Assembly (NCBI GenBank): GCA_932521025.1
Contig: OW051472.1
Span: 3,472,001 to 3,536,000, forward strand
DNA length: 64,000 nt
Direction: 5' to 3'
Source of the DNA: Oscheius onirici
Taxonomy: Eukaryota > Nematoda > Chromadorea > Rhabditida > Rhabditidae
Shown here: piece after piece, positions 18,946-29,486 of the stretch
Layout: every line of letters starts with the position of its first letter
How positions within the stretch are numbered: position 1 is the stretch's first letter
Translations under genes and position numbers: made by a program
The notes under the pieces: generated by a model
What the model was told of the DNA's origin: nothing
What the model saw: only the letters and a program-made list of their open reading frames with translations
The model's database searches: none

Positions 18946-19377
18946 ATGAAGATCCCGAGAACGAAAATGGAAAGTCTCCGAAGACTGAGCAGACATCCGA
19001 TAAGAGCAGTTGGAAGACGTGTGCCAAGAGAAGTCGAAAGCAGTCAAGAAGTCGTAGAAGCCAATTCTTCGCCATCTCCTCCGCAAACCGAGGTTTCCAT
19101 CTACCGTTTCTATCATCATCTGCTGGACAACTACCCACATGCCACACTGGCCGTGTCAGCTGCTGCCTGGCTTCTCCTTCTGGCCTGGAGCTATTCCGTT
19201 GGATTCTTTTCGGTCATCTTTTGCACGACAATCTTCATAGCCATGTATCTCAGCCTCGGAGAGAAGAAAAAGGGCGAGGTGAGTGCCTATTCCGTCTTCA
19301 ATCCCAAACAAATGCGCCTTCTCGGTACTATGACTTCGGAGCACTTCGAACGTGATATAATACAGCGTCCTGTCTGA
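18946..19377 (+). CDS. saysd1: SAYSvFN domain protein (SAYSD1-like), single-exon
   Basis: A strong acceptor TTGTTTTCAG ends at 18943, just before AAATGAAG, so 18946 is chosen as the start of a probably trans-spliced mRNA. The 143-residue protein has a basic head (MESLRRLSRHPIRAVGRRV), a linker, two adjacent hydrophobic segments at about residues 70-105 and then the diagnostic GEVSAYSVFNPK, which is the SAYSvFN motif. It ends in LGTMTSEHFERDIIQRPV. Human SAYSD1 is a small ER-membrane protein linked to the translocon and to clearance of stalled UFMylated nascent chains. The motif, order and size match. No intron was seen. Confidence 0.88.
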   Translation: MKIPRTKMESLRRLSRHPIRAVGRRVPREVESSQEVVEANSSPSPPQTEVSIYRFYHHLLDNYPHATLAVSAAAWLLLLAWSYSVGFFSVIFCTTIFIAMYLSLGEKKKGEVSAYSVFNPKQMRLLGTMTSEHFERDIIQRPV

Positions 19378-19619
19378 TTTTCATGTTTTGATCCTACAAA
19401 TTGTAACTACTGCACAAATATACACTCTTACCTTCACTCGTTTTACTATTTTCTCTCACGACTCACCCACAATCGCCTGGAAGACAGGAGGAATCACGAA
19501 GTTGAAAAATACAACGTTTTGCTGCCTGTTTTGAGCTCGTTTATCTTGTAGAAGTTCGCAGAACCTTCGACTGACCTAGTTGTGAGCAAGATACGATCTA
19601 ACATTCATTCTGCCCTCTT

Positions 19620-19981
19620 ATGTTCACGGCCAGCTGTCTTATTCTTGTTTTTGTTGGAAAATCACTTTCTGCTAGCTGTTCTTCCGACGAATACTGCCCA
19701 AATGGCTGGGCCGCACTCCGCAATGAAGATCTTAGCCCAAAAACGTGTGATCCAATGAAGGTTTGTTGGCATTCAACCCCAAAATCTTTTTCAGTATCAA
19801 ACTAAATGCCCGAAACCGCATCAGTGTGTCCATTCCAAGTGTGGAATGAGTTTTTGCTGTGCAAATCCAGGTATCTTTTGATTGTGAGCAGAAGACATAA
19901 GATTTAGAGAACTTGAGGAGGTGGAAACAGCAGAAAGAGCTGGAAGAAGATATGGCAGGGACGAATGACGACGAGCTTTGA
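19620..19981 (+). CDS. Small secreted cysteine-rich protein
   Basis: Three exons: 19620-19760, 19795-19870 and 19908-19981. The N-terminus MFTASCLILVFVGKSLSA is a plausible signal peptide. The mature part carries eight cysteines: CSSDEYC, TCDPMK, TKC, QCVHSKC and FCC. This spacing resembles EB-module or lustrin-like repeats of nematode secreted proteins, but it is one short unit and the family call is tentative. The C-terminal exon is charged (WKQQKELEED) and ends in TGA at 19979-19981. The protein has 96 residues. Its role is unknown, with extracellular matrix or cuticle possible. Confidence 0.65.
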
Positions 19982-20378
19982 TGAATCTTACCCTTGCGAT
20001 CAAAAGTAATGAAAGAATGCTCAGATTGTGCAAATTTGTCGACAGAATATCTCAACAGACCTCCTCTTCTTTGGTGTTGAAAAAAGATGACCTCCGGTGA
20101 CGTTCCAATTACAACTAGATAAGACCGTCCTTCCCGCGATAAGATTCCGAACCGTTTACTTTCTCCTTACTCTTTAGTTCCAAGCTTTTTTCCATAAAAT
20201 CCAGAAAATCCCGGCCTTCCGGTCAATTTGAACAGCCGATTGCCACGCAGACTCGTGGCTCCCTCTCTCAATATCTTATCAAACCGTCCCACAGAAAAAG
20301 AACAACACCTCGCTTTGCTTTAGCCTGTCTGTTCATCTTCTCATTTTTAGACCACTCCTTTTTATCGATAGTTCTATA

Positions 20379-23300
20379 ATGGAGGTAAGAATCTCCCTAT
20401 TACTTTACATGAATCTTTAGGAAGAAAACACGGCCACGAAGAAGCAGTTCTCGTTCAAAGTACTGGTAATAGGTGACCCAGGAACTGGAAAAACGTCAAT
20501 TATTCGACGACTTGTTCACAATGTCTTTACGCAGAATTACAAAGCCACCGTGAGTTTTCGTCAATGTTTTGTCTACCCGATAAGCTGTTTTCTTCCAGAT
20601 TGGTGTCGACTTTGCGCTAAAAATAATGGCCGTGGACCCGACTCGACTGGTACATCTCCAGCTCTGGGACATTTCTGGTGAGTAGAAGACGATAATATTC
20701 ATTCATGGGAAAACTGCCGCGATATTTACAGAAACAGAAAGTGACACGGGGAAAAGAACTCATAAGCTTGGTCGTAGTTTTCTCATTGAGCAAAAAGAGA
20801 GGAGAGAGTCTGTGTGAAAGTAGTTCTATCTTTTGACTTGAGGGCAAGGACGCATATTTGAAAAGGGATGGTCGAGAGGCCTAACTGTTGTTGAAGACGT
20901 GACCAATCTGCGTCTGGGCGGCACTGGACTGCACCTGACGATGGTGATGGACTCCTTGGTTCGGGTTGGCCAGTGCGTAGCCGTAGAAACTGGAAATGAC
21001 TTTTCGTTGAAGAAAACAAAAGATTCTATTTAGTAGACTGAACTGACCCTGACTCTATTTGATAGGGCTGTCCGTAGAAACGTTTAGTAGTGTGGTAGTA
21101 GAAGGGATTCTCATCGGCGGACCAGTAGACGGACTGTTCTTCTCGAGCCACCTGTGAGATTGGGGAGAGCTGTGCTCCGCCGCCACTGGGCACCGATCCC
21201 ATGGCACTGTTCCTTATGGTCCCCTGTCCGCTGAACTCTTCTCCCAGAGGAACAGCCACAGTCGAGTCAGGGGATGAGGAACGGTGGTGCAGGATGTAGG
21301 ACGACCTGGAGAGCGTGAATTGTTATTTAGCTTTAAGAAGAGTTGGGAAAGAGTCACGGGATTGACACACTGAGTATTCAAAAGACTCACCGGAGAGTAC
21401 AGACAACACCACAGAGGACGGCTAGGACACAGGCCAAAGTGGCTCCGGCTGCCAAAATGAGAGCGACCTCGTAAATTGTGACCTGCGTCGAGGTGGACTG
21501 GAGAACATCTCTGGCTCCGAGCAGTTTTTGCTAAAGATTACATTTCCCCTTGTCTTGTCTGAACAAACCAGATAGAAGACGTTGGTCAGGGCTGGAGAGA
21601 CGGTGTAATGAGCAATGGCCGCCACGATAATGTGTAAGATTGAGGAAGAACCCAGAAGTCGCGGGTATGCGGCACACATGATCTGTACGATGAAGACACA
21701 TCCAGCTAGAGGACCGTTTCCGAGACGGAAGAATGGGACTTCCATCGGAACCTCACTCCAACGCCACTTTCCCAGCTCGAAGACGACGTAACAGCCAGTA
21801 ATGACCACCGCGTAGAAGAGAGTTCCCAGGGAGAAAATCAGATGAACTCCTATTACTTTTAGACTTTCAAGTATGGGACTCTTACCACTGGAGTGTCTGT
21901 AGGTTCCAGTCGGTTGACTGGCCACCTCTCTTCCGTAAATGAAGCAACAGACCAGGGAGGTCAGAGCTTCGGCAGCAAAAACTCCACAAGTACAACTCTC
22001 GAGAACAATCTGTCCCACATGAGTCTTCTGGTCTCCTCGAATGTAAATGTCGTAAGCAGAGAACTGGTAGATGAGGTTGACTGCGGCACACATCTTCTCG
22101 ATCGAGATACCCAAAGTTACGACGTTCATGACGAATCGAGTAGTGATCATTGTCCTAAAATAAGAATAAGTCGTGTTTTGGAAAATTACTTACGAATAGT
22201 TTCCACTTCCAAGCAGTCCGCATGTGGCGAAAAGGATACTTGTCCAGAGGAGATCTCCACCCAAGAATTCGCCTCTCCACGGCAGATTCAACAGTCCCAG
22301 AATGGTCAAAGCCATCAGACATGCTCCCCAGAGAACATGAAGAAGACCGAGCAGTTTGGTTTGAATGACCAGACCCTGAAAGACTCGATAGACTGTCAGC
22401 TCGACCGTACCTTGTCTACTCTGACATTCATGGAGAAAAAGTCCAGCTGGAGGTAGGTTCCGACAATCACGGCGGAGAAGGCGCAGAGGAAAAAGAGAAT
22501 TCCGTAAGAGCCAATCAGAACGCCGAAGGCTACGACGAGAATATAGATGGAGGAAGTGTGACTGGTGATTGACGGATCGCCATTCTCTCGACCACGGTAG
22601 TAGATTTTCAAGTCGTTCTTGTAGAAGGGGAAAGTACAGAAATCGACTGATTTGATGCACCAGACGGCAGCTACGATCGAGAGGGCCATCGCTACCTAAA
22701 CACTCCTATTGGACGGTGATAAAAGACTAGAAACCTTGAGATTGAGCTGCTCGTGCTTCCTTCGAACGGCAAGCAGATCCATGGCTCCACTGCAGATTGC
22801 CAACATTGCGGCAATGTGTTCCAAAGCAATTTTGATGTAGCGATCGATGCTTGAGACTTTCTCGTGTTCGTATTCTATAAAGACCGCCAATCCAAGCACT
22901 CCCAGCCCGAAGAAGAATTTGATCACGGCTGTAGCTGCCAGTGTTCGACGAGCATTCTCCATGGCCAGTTCTTGGTCTCTCTAAACCCTTTCTTTGGTCA
23001 AATAAGCAGTCAAAAACACACGGATTGAAGTGGATAGACAGGAGTCGTAACGACTACCAATTTCTCCAGAAGAAACAGAGCGATCAAAGAAACAAAGGCG
23101 GCGAGAGCCGGAACTCCGATCATGATGGCAGAGATGGCTATCCTTCCGGCGAAATTCTTCTGCTCTTGACCGAATTCAGCCAGGAATCCGGGAGCAGACT
23201 GAATCTGCTGAAGATTGTCATGCGCGTCGACGACTCTGTAGGTTGTAAAGCCATAGAAGACGGCACTGGCAATTCCGATGACCAAAGAGACACAGTAGAG

Positions 23301-26300
23301 AGTTTTGGTCACGATAGAGCCATGGTTTCTTCGGATCGAATAGATTCCTAAACTTTTCTTTGCGATCAATTCAAAAGAAAGACTCACCAATGGCCCCAGT
23401 CAAAGCGTGGATCCAGTTGAGAATACGAAGATCGATGTCACGAAAGTTGTCTAGTCCGACTCTTGAAAACTGTGAGCCTGCTAGACCGACGGCTGCCAGA
23501 CCACAGATTATCAAGACGACATGGCATACCTGCACTCTTTTTCTTATTAAAGGACAAATCTGATTACCTGTATCTGGCAGATGAAAGCCTCCCGAGCGGT
23601 CATGGCGAGGCACAGCTGCTGCCAGCCAGTTCGACAGGAAGGGCGACTCTGCAAGCCGGCGGATTATGCACGCAGTGTGCGAGAAAAAGAGAATTTTGAG
23701 AGGAAACATGAGTCAGAACTTGTTTGAATTGCTAAGTGACTGTTTTTATAAACAAGAGTAATTTTTTCTGTCAGAGTTCTGTCTCGACAAGTCAGACAAA
23801 AAGACCAAAGGCATTTTGGAAGTATTGAACAGTAGTACAACAGTAGATGCCCAGACTAGTTGGAACGATGAGAGTACACTCTCGTGTTGGTCACTCTTTG
23901 TGTACCTTCTGGGAGAGAAACAAGAGTCGCATTTCCCAAATGCAGGGCAATTAGGGCTTTGTGTGTTCTATTATTGTTCAGTTGGGCGAGTGGAGAAAAA
24001 GACTAAGAGTAGTTGCGTAGAGTCTAACACAAGGTGCCATGGAGTGAACTCAGAAAAAAGAGCCACTTTAGACAGAGTTCGGCAGCGGAATGTTCCTTTG
24101 CAAAGAAAGAAAAGAGCGCAAGTCTGAATCATTGAGAGTTGCCGTTGTTGGGGTCAGTCTCGTTTACCCAAGGGCAGATGAGTCGCACAGCGGCGAGCAT
24201 ACAAATATAGAGAGGATCCCAACATAACCATCTTCGAAAACAAGTGAGAAACAAGAGGTGTCAGTTCTTTCAGAGAGGCCCAAATCGGGAACACAAACAG
24301 TTGTCGTGAACTGGGTATTGACACCTCGTCACTGCAAAAAGTACACGGAACTCTGGTCTGAACCAACTAGATGTCATTACCAACGTGGGGAAGAGCCAAA
24401 AAAATGTCGAAGGGGTGAAATAGGAGGCTAAATCCTTCGGTATGAGGCCAGTTCCAGCTGTGCGGGTAAACAAAGAACGGAGTGGGAGACGGAACGGACT
24501 CACATAATATGATCTGTTCTAAATAGGACCGATTGGAATTGGAAATCTCTTTGTCTGGTTCTGATTGCTCCCTTTTCCTATTTGATTTAGGACCAGAGTG
24601 AGTAGAAGTACTAGTCGAAGAGTAGGTCTGTTTTCTCATTAGACCAAGTCAGAAAATTGGGAAGCTCTTTTAGAAGCGGAAATAGTTTTGCCTTGTTCCG
24701 ACGGGTTTCCTTCACAACACTTCAAGCCAGTTTCTAATGAAGAGACTGAAGTATCGGCCCAGTAACGGTTGTATTGGAGCATTTCAGTGAGAGACTGGAC
24801 AAAATTCCCAAAGCAAGACACAGAGAGAAAAGAGAGCTGTGAGTAGGTGAAGCAGGCAATTTCGAGAGAGTCGAATTATTCCGGAATTTAGAACAAACAT
24901 CTTATCATCAATATCAGCCTCGCGTGGTTGTCGGCGTGGCCTGTTTGTCTGTCCGGAATTCTTGCCGTCGGCGCGGCAGACACACGCGGATTGAGGGCAC
25001 GCAAACGTTTTGGAGGAAAAGGGCTGACAGGCTTGTGAGAGCTTAAGTGAAAAGGGGTTTAAGAGTTTGAGAAATAAGTTCTCTGAGCTGAGGTAAGTTT
25101 TCAATCGTTTGCCTCGCATTTTCTCTCTTCCTTTGAAAAGACTCTCATCTCTCTTTGGTTCGTCACAATTTAGATTCAAGGGATAAGAAAATTGATGACG
25201 AGGATCTGAATAAGCAAGATAGACCAAAACAGAATATAGTTCGAAATAACCTCTAGTCAAAAGATGAGAGAGCAAGTGCTGCTTGCGAGCTTGAAACCCG
25301 TGTAAATGAGAGGTTAGTCGGGTCGCGCCTCCTCCGACACAAAGGGCCAACCGCCGCCGCCGGCAAGCGGAAGGCACGTCGAAGAATCCGGAAAGTAGAG
25401 TCCGGTTGTTGCCTGGCGGTATGTTTGTGCGCTGCTCGAGTGCACGCTCTTTTTACGCGATCCGTAAACAGCGACTTATGCATGTGTTAGGCGGACTCGG
25501 CGCGCGTGGCTGTCAAAGACGAGCTGTCATCAGGAGCAGGGTCTGACCTCGCTCTGAGGACGTCACAGTTTGACTCCTGTACCCGACTCATCCGCGTCAG
25601 GATTGGAGTAAACAACTGCGTGCAAACAGAATTCCTCCCGAGTTCCACATGTTTGAGTAAGGTGTGTTCATCCTTGCGCGTCTAGTTCTGTACTTTCGAA
25701 AAAGACTTAACGGGTATTCCCCAACAAACAGACCGAGTGTCAAGTCTGAACAAAGAGTAGAAGATGAACTTTTTGGTTTCTTCTCGCAAATCAACGTGTT
25801 ACGGAACTTTAATCTTCAAGTGTCTTCCGAGGCAGATCTCTTGTTTGAGCTCACTTATTAACACGCGGGATAGCTGGATATCGATGGCGGATAGCACGTA
25901 GGAATCAAGTGAGTAAACTTTTCAAAATCAAAGAAAGGATCAAAGAAAAATAACTCGGGTCCCTACGAGCTCACTCTCTAGGAATATCATCGCGCAGGGT
26001 ACAGGTAAAAATATTGGGCAGAAGGTCAGTCTTCGATGATATACTACGGCGAAAATAATTTTCTTCTTCCAGGACAAGATCGTTACGGAGTAATGACCCG
26101 CGTCTACTACAAAGATGCTCATGCTGCCGTTGTCGTCTGTGACGCTACTAGGTACAGCTGAGGTAAAAAAACTGACACACATCTTTTCAGAGAAAGAACG
26201 ATTGAGGGGGCCATGAGATGGAAAGCGGATCTCGACCAGAAAGTTACCTTAGCTGACGGTAGTCCCGTTCCAGCCATCCTCGTTGCCAACAAGTGTGACA

Positions 26301-26579
26301 TGGACAACGCTCTTCGAGAGGACAGTCTGCATAATCTGGAAGTCGAGAACGGCTTTGTCGGAGCCTATCGGACAAGTGCCAAAGAGAATGTCGGAGTCGA
26401 AGACGCTTTTAGACAGTTAGTTGACCAGGTAGCTGTCCTCTTTTCTTAGCACTAACAGTATTCAGATTCTATCGACGGAAAGCAATGGCGATTATGAGAT
26501 TCCCCTTTTGAATCGAGACGGCAATGTCCGTCTTGGAGACATTGAAGAACACAAGCCGTCCCGCTCCTGCTGCATTTGA
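20379..26579 (+). CDS. rab-32: Rab32/38-like small GTPase (GLO-1/Rab32 group)
   Basis: Exons: 20379-20384 (MetGlu), 20421-20549, 20599-20677, 26073-26151, 26191-26428 and 26466-26579. The protein opens MEEENTATKKQFSFKVLVIG and has P-loop GDPGTGKTS, the switch I strand KATIGVDFALKI typical of Rab32/38, switch II WDISG/QDRYG, NKCD at about 26290 and TSAKEN at about 26390. The switch II Ala is Ser and the Gln is kept. It ends SRSCCI, with two cysteines for geranylgeranylation. Rab32/38 proteins direct cargo to lysosome-related organelles; in C. elegans GLO-1 acts in gut granule formation. Exons 3 and 4 are split by a 5,395 bp intron (20678-26072), far larger than any neighbour, which holds an entire antisense gene. 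The next gene on this strand starts 130 bp after the stop. Confidence 0.92.
20881..23603 (-). CDS. Multi-pass membrane protein (about 16 segments), family unknown, nested in the Rab intron
   Basis: The proposed start is at 23603 (MTAREAFICQIQ) and the stop is at 20881-20883. About nine exons with short introns join in frame. The junction around 22980-23020 reads through as PLQS/RDQELAMENARRT, so I treat it as one gene rather than two. The protein has roughly 750-800 residues with about 16 hydrophobic segments, arranged in groups of four with short polar loops, which hints at internal duplication. The last 130 residues are soluble, Ser/Gly/Gln-rich and contain NPFYYHTTKRFYG. No transporter or receptor motif was recognised. 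It lies wholly within the largest Rab32-like intron on the opposite strand. It could be a nematode-specific family, and a two-gene model is not fully excluded. Confidence 0.75.
23604..26072 (+). other. Remainder of the large Rab intron; no gene seen
   Basis: About 2.5 kb with no supportable exon. A GC-richer stretch at 24900-25580 may be a promoter for the antisense gene or an alternative Rab promoter; this is a guess from composition. ORFs here are short with no family resemblance. Confidence 0.45.
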
Positions 26580-26709
26580 TCTCCCTTTCCGGCCCCTGTC
26601 CAAATTGCATAAGAGTTCGTGTCCTCCTACCAGTTCGGAGAGAGTGAGAGACACACGTATAGTCCACAAACAGTGTCTTCTTTCCAAGGCCGTCCTCCAT
26701 TCTTCCAGA

Positions 26710-27690
26710 ATGTTTCTAATATTTCTTGTCCTCCCTGTAAGCTTCTTCTCCTTTTTGTTAATAAATCCATTTGAGTTTACTGTAATAGGAGGTGACTTCT
26801 ATTGTGCCGAGCAGATTCAGCGCTGTGCTCACGAAGAACTGGAAACCAGAGTCCAGTTTCTGAAGGAAAGAGCATTCGAATCTTGCATAAAACGGCCGAC
26901 TTGTCATCAGGAGAAGACTGCTTTCGATGTCTGTTATAAGTCTTCGTTACGGTCAATGAGATCGACCTTTTTGGCTTCAAACGAGTGTAGGTGGTAGGGC
27001 ATCTGGAAAGTCTATGAATTCAGCTGATCTGCCCTTCTTTGATGGTACTTTGAACGAGTACAGAAAGGAACTTGATCATTGCTTTGAAAGTTCTCCGAAA
27101 GTTCCGATGAGGTCGCACTTTGGACCTTCTATCATCGATGGTTAGTCTATTTTTTGTCTACAAAGTGATACCAAACAGAGGATGCCGTCTACTCTCGTGG
27201 TCTCTTCGGTGGAGAACTAGCCGATCGTCTCTGGGGCCTACCAGAACTGACCAGGACTCGTCCAAGTCTGGACACACTGGCCGTCTGTCGAATGCCGGTA
27301 TGAGTCAACTTATTCAGTGAAATTGTTTCGCAGGACCCTCCGCGTCTCTTTGGAACAGGAATCAGTCGAATGCTCCACTCTGGAGATCCCAATCTGTCAG
27401 TTTTTGGAAGAATACGTAACTGAGACCTCTTCAGGAACAACATCAGCTCGTCTTGTCTTCTGGAAGATTCTGAGCTGATCTGCTACCGACAACAGTTAGA
27501 CAGCAATCCAGAATATATCCAGGCCGTCTACCAGAGAGATTACGCCATCAGGGCCTGTCTTCAGCAGCTCCGAGTCCAGACTCCTTGTCGTCTCCGAGAT
27601 CATTCGAGACTTCGTTCCTGCGTCTGTGGAGCTCGGACTCGATTTGACAGAATGATGGAGGCGAGAACTGATAAACAGCCGGAAATATAA
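26710..27690 (+). CDS. Secreted cysteine-rich protein, possibly chondroitin-proteoglycan-4 (CPG4)-like
   Basis: The start is two bases after an acceptor (ATTCTTCCAG, ending at 26708), 130 bp downstream of the Rab stop. Residues 1-30 are strongly hydrophobic (MFLIFLVLPVSFFSFLLI), a likely signal peptide. The GTAAGC in the middle of it was considered as a donor, but splicing there would break the frame, so it is read through. The mature chain has regularly spaced cysteines (FYCAEQIQRCAHE, SCIKRPTCHQE, DVCYKS, HCFES, AVCRMP, SSCLLE, LICYR, ACLQQL, TPCRLR, SCVCGA), a pattern like the helical Cys-rich domain of nematode CPG4 proteins. Five exons; the last ends at TAA 27688-27690. Gly/Ser attachment sites for glycosaminoglycan are not obvious, so the CPG4 name is tentative. 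Confidence 0.7.
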
Positions 27691-27716
27691 AGTTTTAGAC
27701 CAGTATTCTCAAATGT

Positions 27717-28355
27717 ATGGAGGAGATATCTGTAGCCAACAAGGTCCTGATCAAATGTGAGTCAGGATTGTAAATTTAAACCGGAATTTTTCAGCAGCCC
27801 TTCACGATTTCGACACGGAAAAGATTATGGTTGATGTTGAGAAGCCGATGAAAACTCTGGGAATGAAGAGTCCTAGTTTGACGAGAGGTATTGAAAAAAA
27901 AGTTACCGCTTAGACCTCTGAAATTATGAGCAGGTTTGGTCTGTAAATGACTTCCAAGTTGGAATGCGCAGCCAAAACACATGGAAGAAAAACGAAGCAA
28001 AAAAAACTAGAATGTGATCAAATTGGTCGAGTATCCAGAAGTTATATGGACTGCTTGGCTGACAACTCTGAAAAAGATCGTCTGAACGTTCTTTCTTACA
28101 GGAGAGCTGGTGAATGGCCAATGTATGTGTTCCTGTCCCACTGCAGGTTTCACACAACACATGACAACCATATCGGCTATATCTTCAATTCCAGAAGAAC
28201 GTCCAAATCAATTGGAGCCCAATAGAGGAGGTCCACGCTTCAGAAAGGTAACTTTTGTGAAGAATCGGAGTATCAATTAGGTTCAGAATGCTCCGCGAAT
28301 GATGCATCCAGGCGAAGCAGTTCTTCACATCAATTGGGGCAAGAAGAAAAACTGA
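27717..28355 (+). CDS. Small basic hypothetical protein, third gene of a likely operon
   Basis: The frame from 27717 reads MEEISVANKVLIKSALHDF, spliced after 27757-27758 to an exon ending SPSLTRG near 27887. After a roughly 300 bp intron an exon at 28192-28247 reads EERPNQLEPNRGGPRFRKV, and a final exon ends HINWGKKKN with TGA at 28353-28355. The product is about 100 residues, soluble and basic at its C-terminus, with no recognised domain. It is not visible as a single ORF. The start codon is only 27 bases after the stop of the previous gene, and an acceptor-like TTTTAG lies between them, which supports polycistronic transcription. No function is assigned. Confidence 0.55.
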
Positions 28356-28687
28356 TCTGTAGACTCAAACCTCGTAGTAAATATTTGACCTTGTGATTCA
28401 TTTAATTCTCGAAAGAACTGCTGCTGATTCATCGCTGTTTCCGCCCATATTTTATCGCAAAGAGACGCGGCTATAAATCAGCACAACTGTCATTTTATTC
28501 CATGTTATCAGTCGTTCTCTAGACACATTTCGGTTCATCCATCTCTCTTCTTCTACTGTTTATACAGGGCCACGTTTGCTCAGGGTCGAATCATGCGCGG
28601 CTTTCAGTCGTCTCGGCCTACAGCCGGGATTTCCTTACTTTCTCTCTTCGCTCTTGATTTTCACCGTTTCAGAACGAACCGAACGAA

Positions 28688-29007
28688 ATGATTGGACAGG
28701 GAGCTGAACCTAATGTAAGTGAAATCCAGAACAATCAGGCAAACAGGACGTTTAGACCCATGGAATCGGCGGCGGAGTTGGCGTAGAACAACAGCAATGT
28801 GGAGGAATTGGAGCTGGAGCAGCACCTTGTGCAGGAATCGGCCAAGGTGCCGCTTGCCAAGGAATTGCAGTTGGAGGCTGTATCGACAGAGGAGCTGCTC
28901 CTCAAGTTGGAGGATGTGTTGGAAACGGAGCTGAACCTCATATTACGGTCGGAGGATGCGTCGGAGCTCCTGCCGAGGATGGAATTGGTAACGGTGCTTC
29001 ATGTTAA
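28688..29007 (+). CDS. Gly/Ala/Cys-rich repeat protein, 92 residues, unknown family
   Basis: Two exons, 28688-28714 and 28756-29007, join across a 41 bp intron with canonical GTAAGT and TTTAG ends. An acceptor TTTCAG ends about 18 bases before the ATG, suggesting trans-splicing. The product opens MIGQGAEPNTHGIGGGVGVE and continues as short repeats such as CGGIGAGAAP, CAGIGQGAA, CQGIAVGG, GGCVGNGAEP and GGCVGAPAED, ending GNGASC. Cysteines recur every 8-14 residues. There is no signal peptide, so it is either cytosolic or exported by another route. The frame contains no internal ATG, so a plain ORF scan misses it, and the other frames here are its shadows. I do not know the family. Confidence 0.65.
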
Positions 29008-29066
29008 CAAAAATCTGTATTATGAAATATGTAAACGTATGAAAAATATGCGAAAATTGAATGAAT

Positions 29067-29486
29067 CTACTCGGTTTTGGTGATCTTTGCTTCAGCGTTG
29101 GGCTTCTCCTCGGAACCATAGCAGAGTATTCGGCCAAAAAGATTCATCACGATTGGGAAAGAGAGGTCGGCATAGAGAAAAAGGGCGAAGAATCCTATTA
29201 CCCAAACGGTGGCTGTCTGAAAACAATTCACGTTAGAAAACGGCTAGAAATTAGGTTCAAAATATGCACAATACCCGTTTGGATAACTAACTCATCTCAC
29301 AATAATTTAGCAGCATAGATGTGAAAAATAAATCCAACTTACATGTAAAATAAAGAGGAAAAATGCGTAAAAGGAGTGGGGATCTTCGGGAAGGAGGGAG
29401 CGTAGTACGTAGAGAAGTCCGAAGGCTGGAACAACGGCGATTGTTACTGTAGCGAGTAGAAGGGTCACTGTCACGCCAATGTGCAT
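29067..29486 (-). CDS. Small two-segment membrane protein, 97 residues
   Basis: Exon 1 (29486-29343) starts MHIGVTVTLLLATVTIAVV directly after an acceptor (AATTCAG) and ends FFLFILH at a GTAAGT donor. Exon 2 (29216-29067) follows a TTTTCAG acceptor and reads TATVWVIGFFALFLYADLS, then a charged tail AEAKITKTE and a stop. The join is in frame. There are two or three hydrophobic segments. The intron is 126 bp. The gene is tail-to-tail with the Gly/Ala/Cys protein gene, with 59 bp between stops. No family was recognised; the frame is missed by ORF scans because the second exon has no early Met. Confidence 0.65.

Noticed and set aside
26735-26790. Intron starting at GTAAGC inside the signal peptide of the Cys-rich protein
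   Set aside because: Using this donor with the AATAG acceptor breaks the reading frame. Read through, it gives a normal hydrophobic signal peptide.
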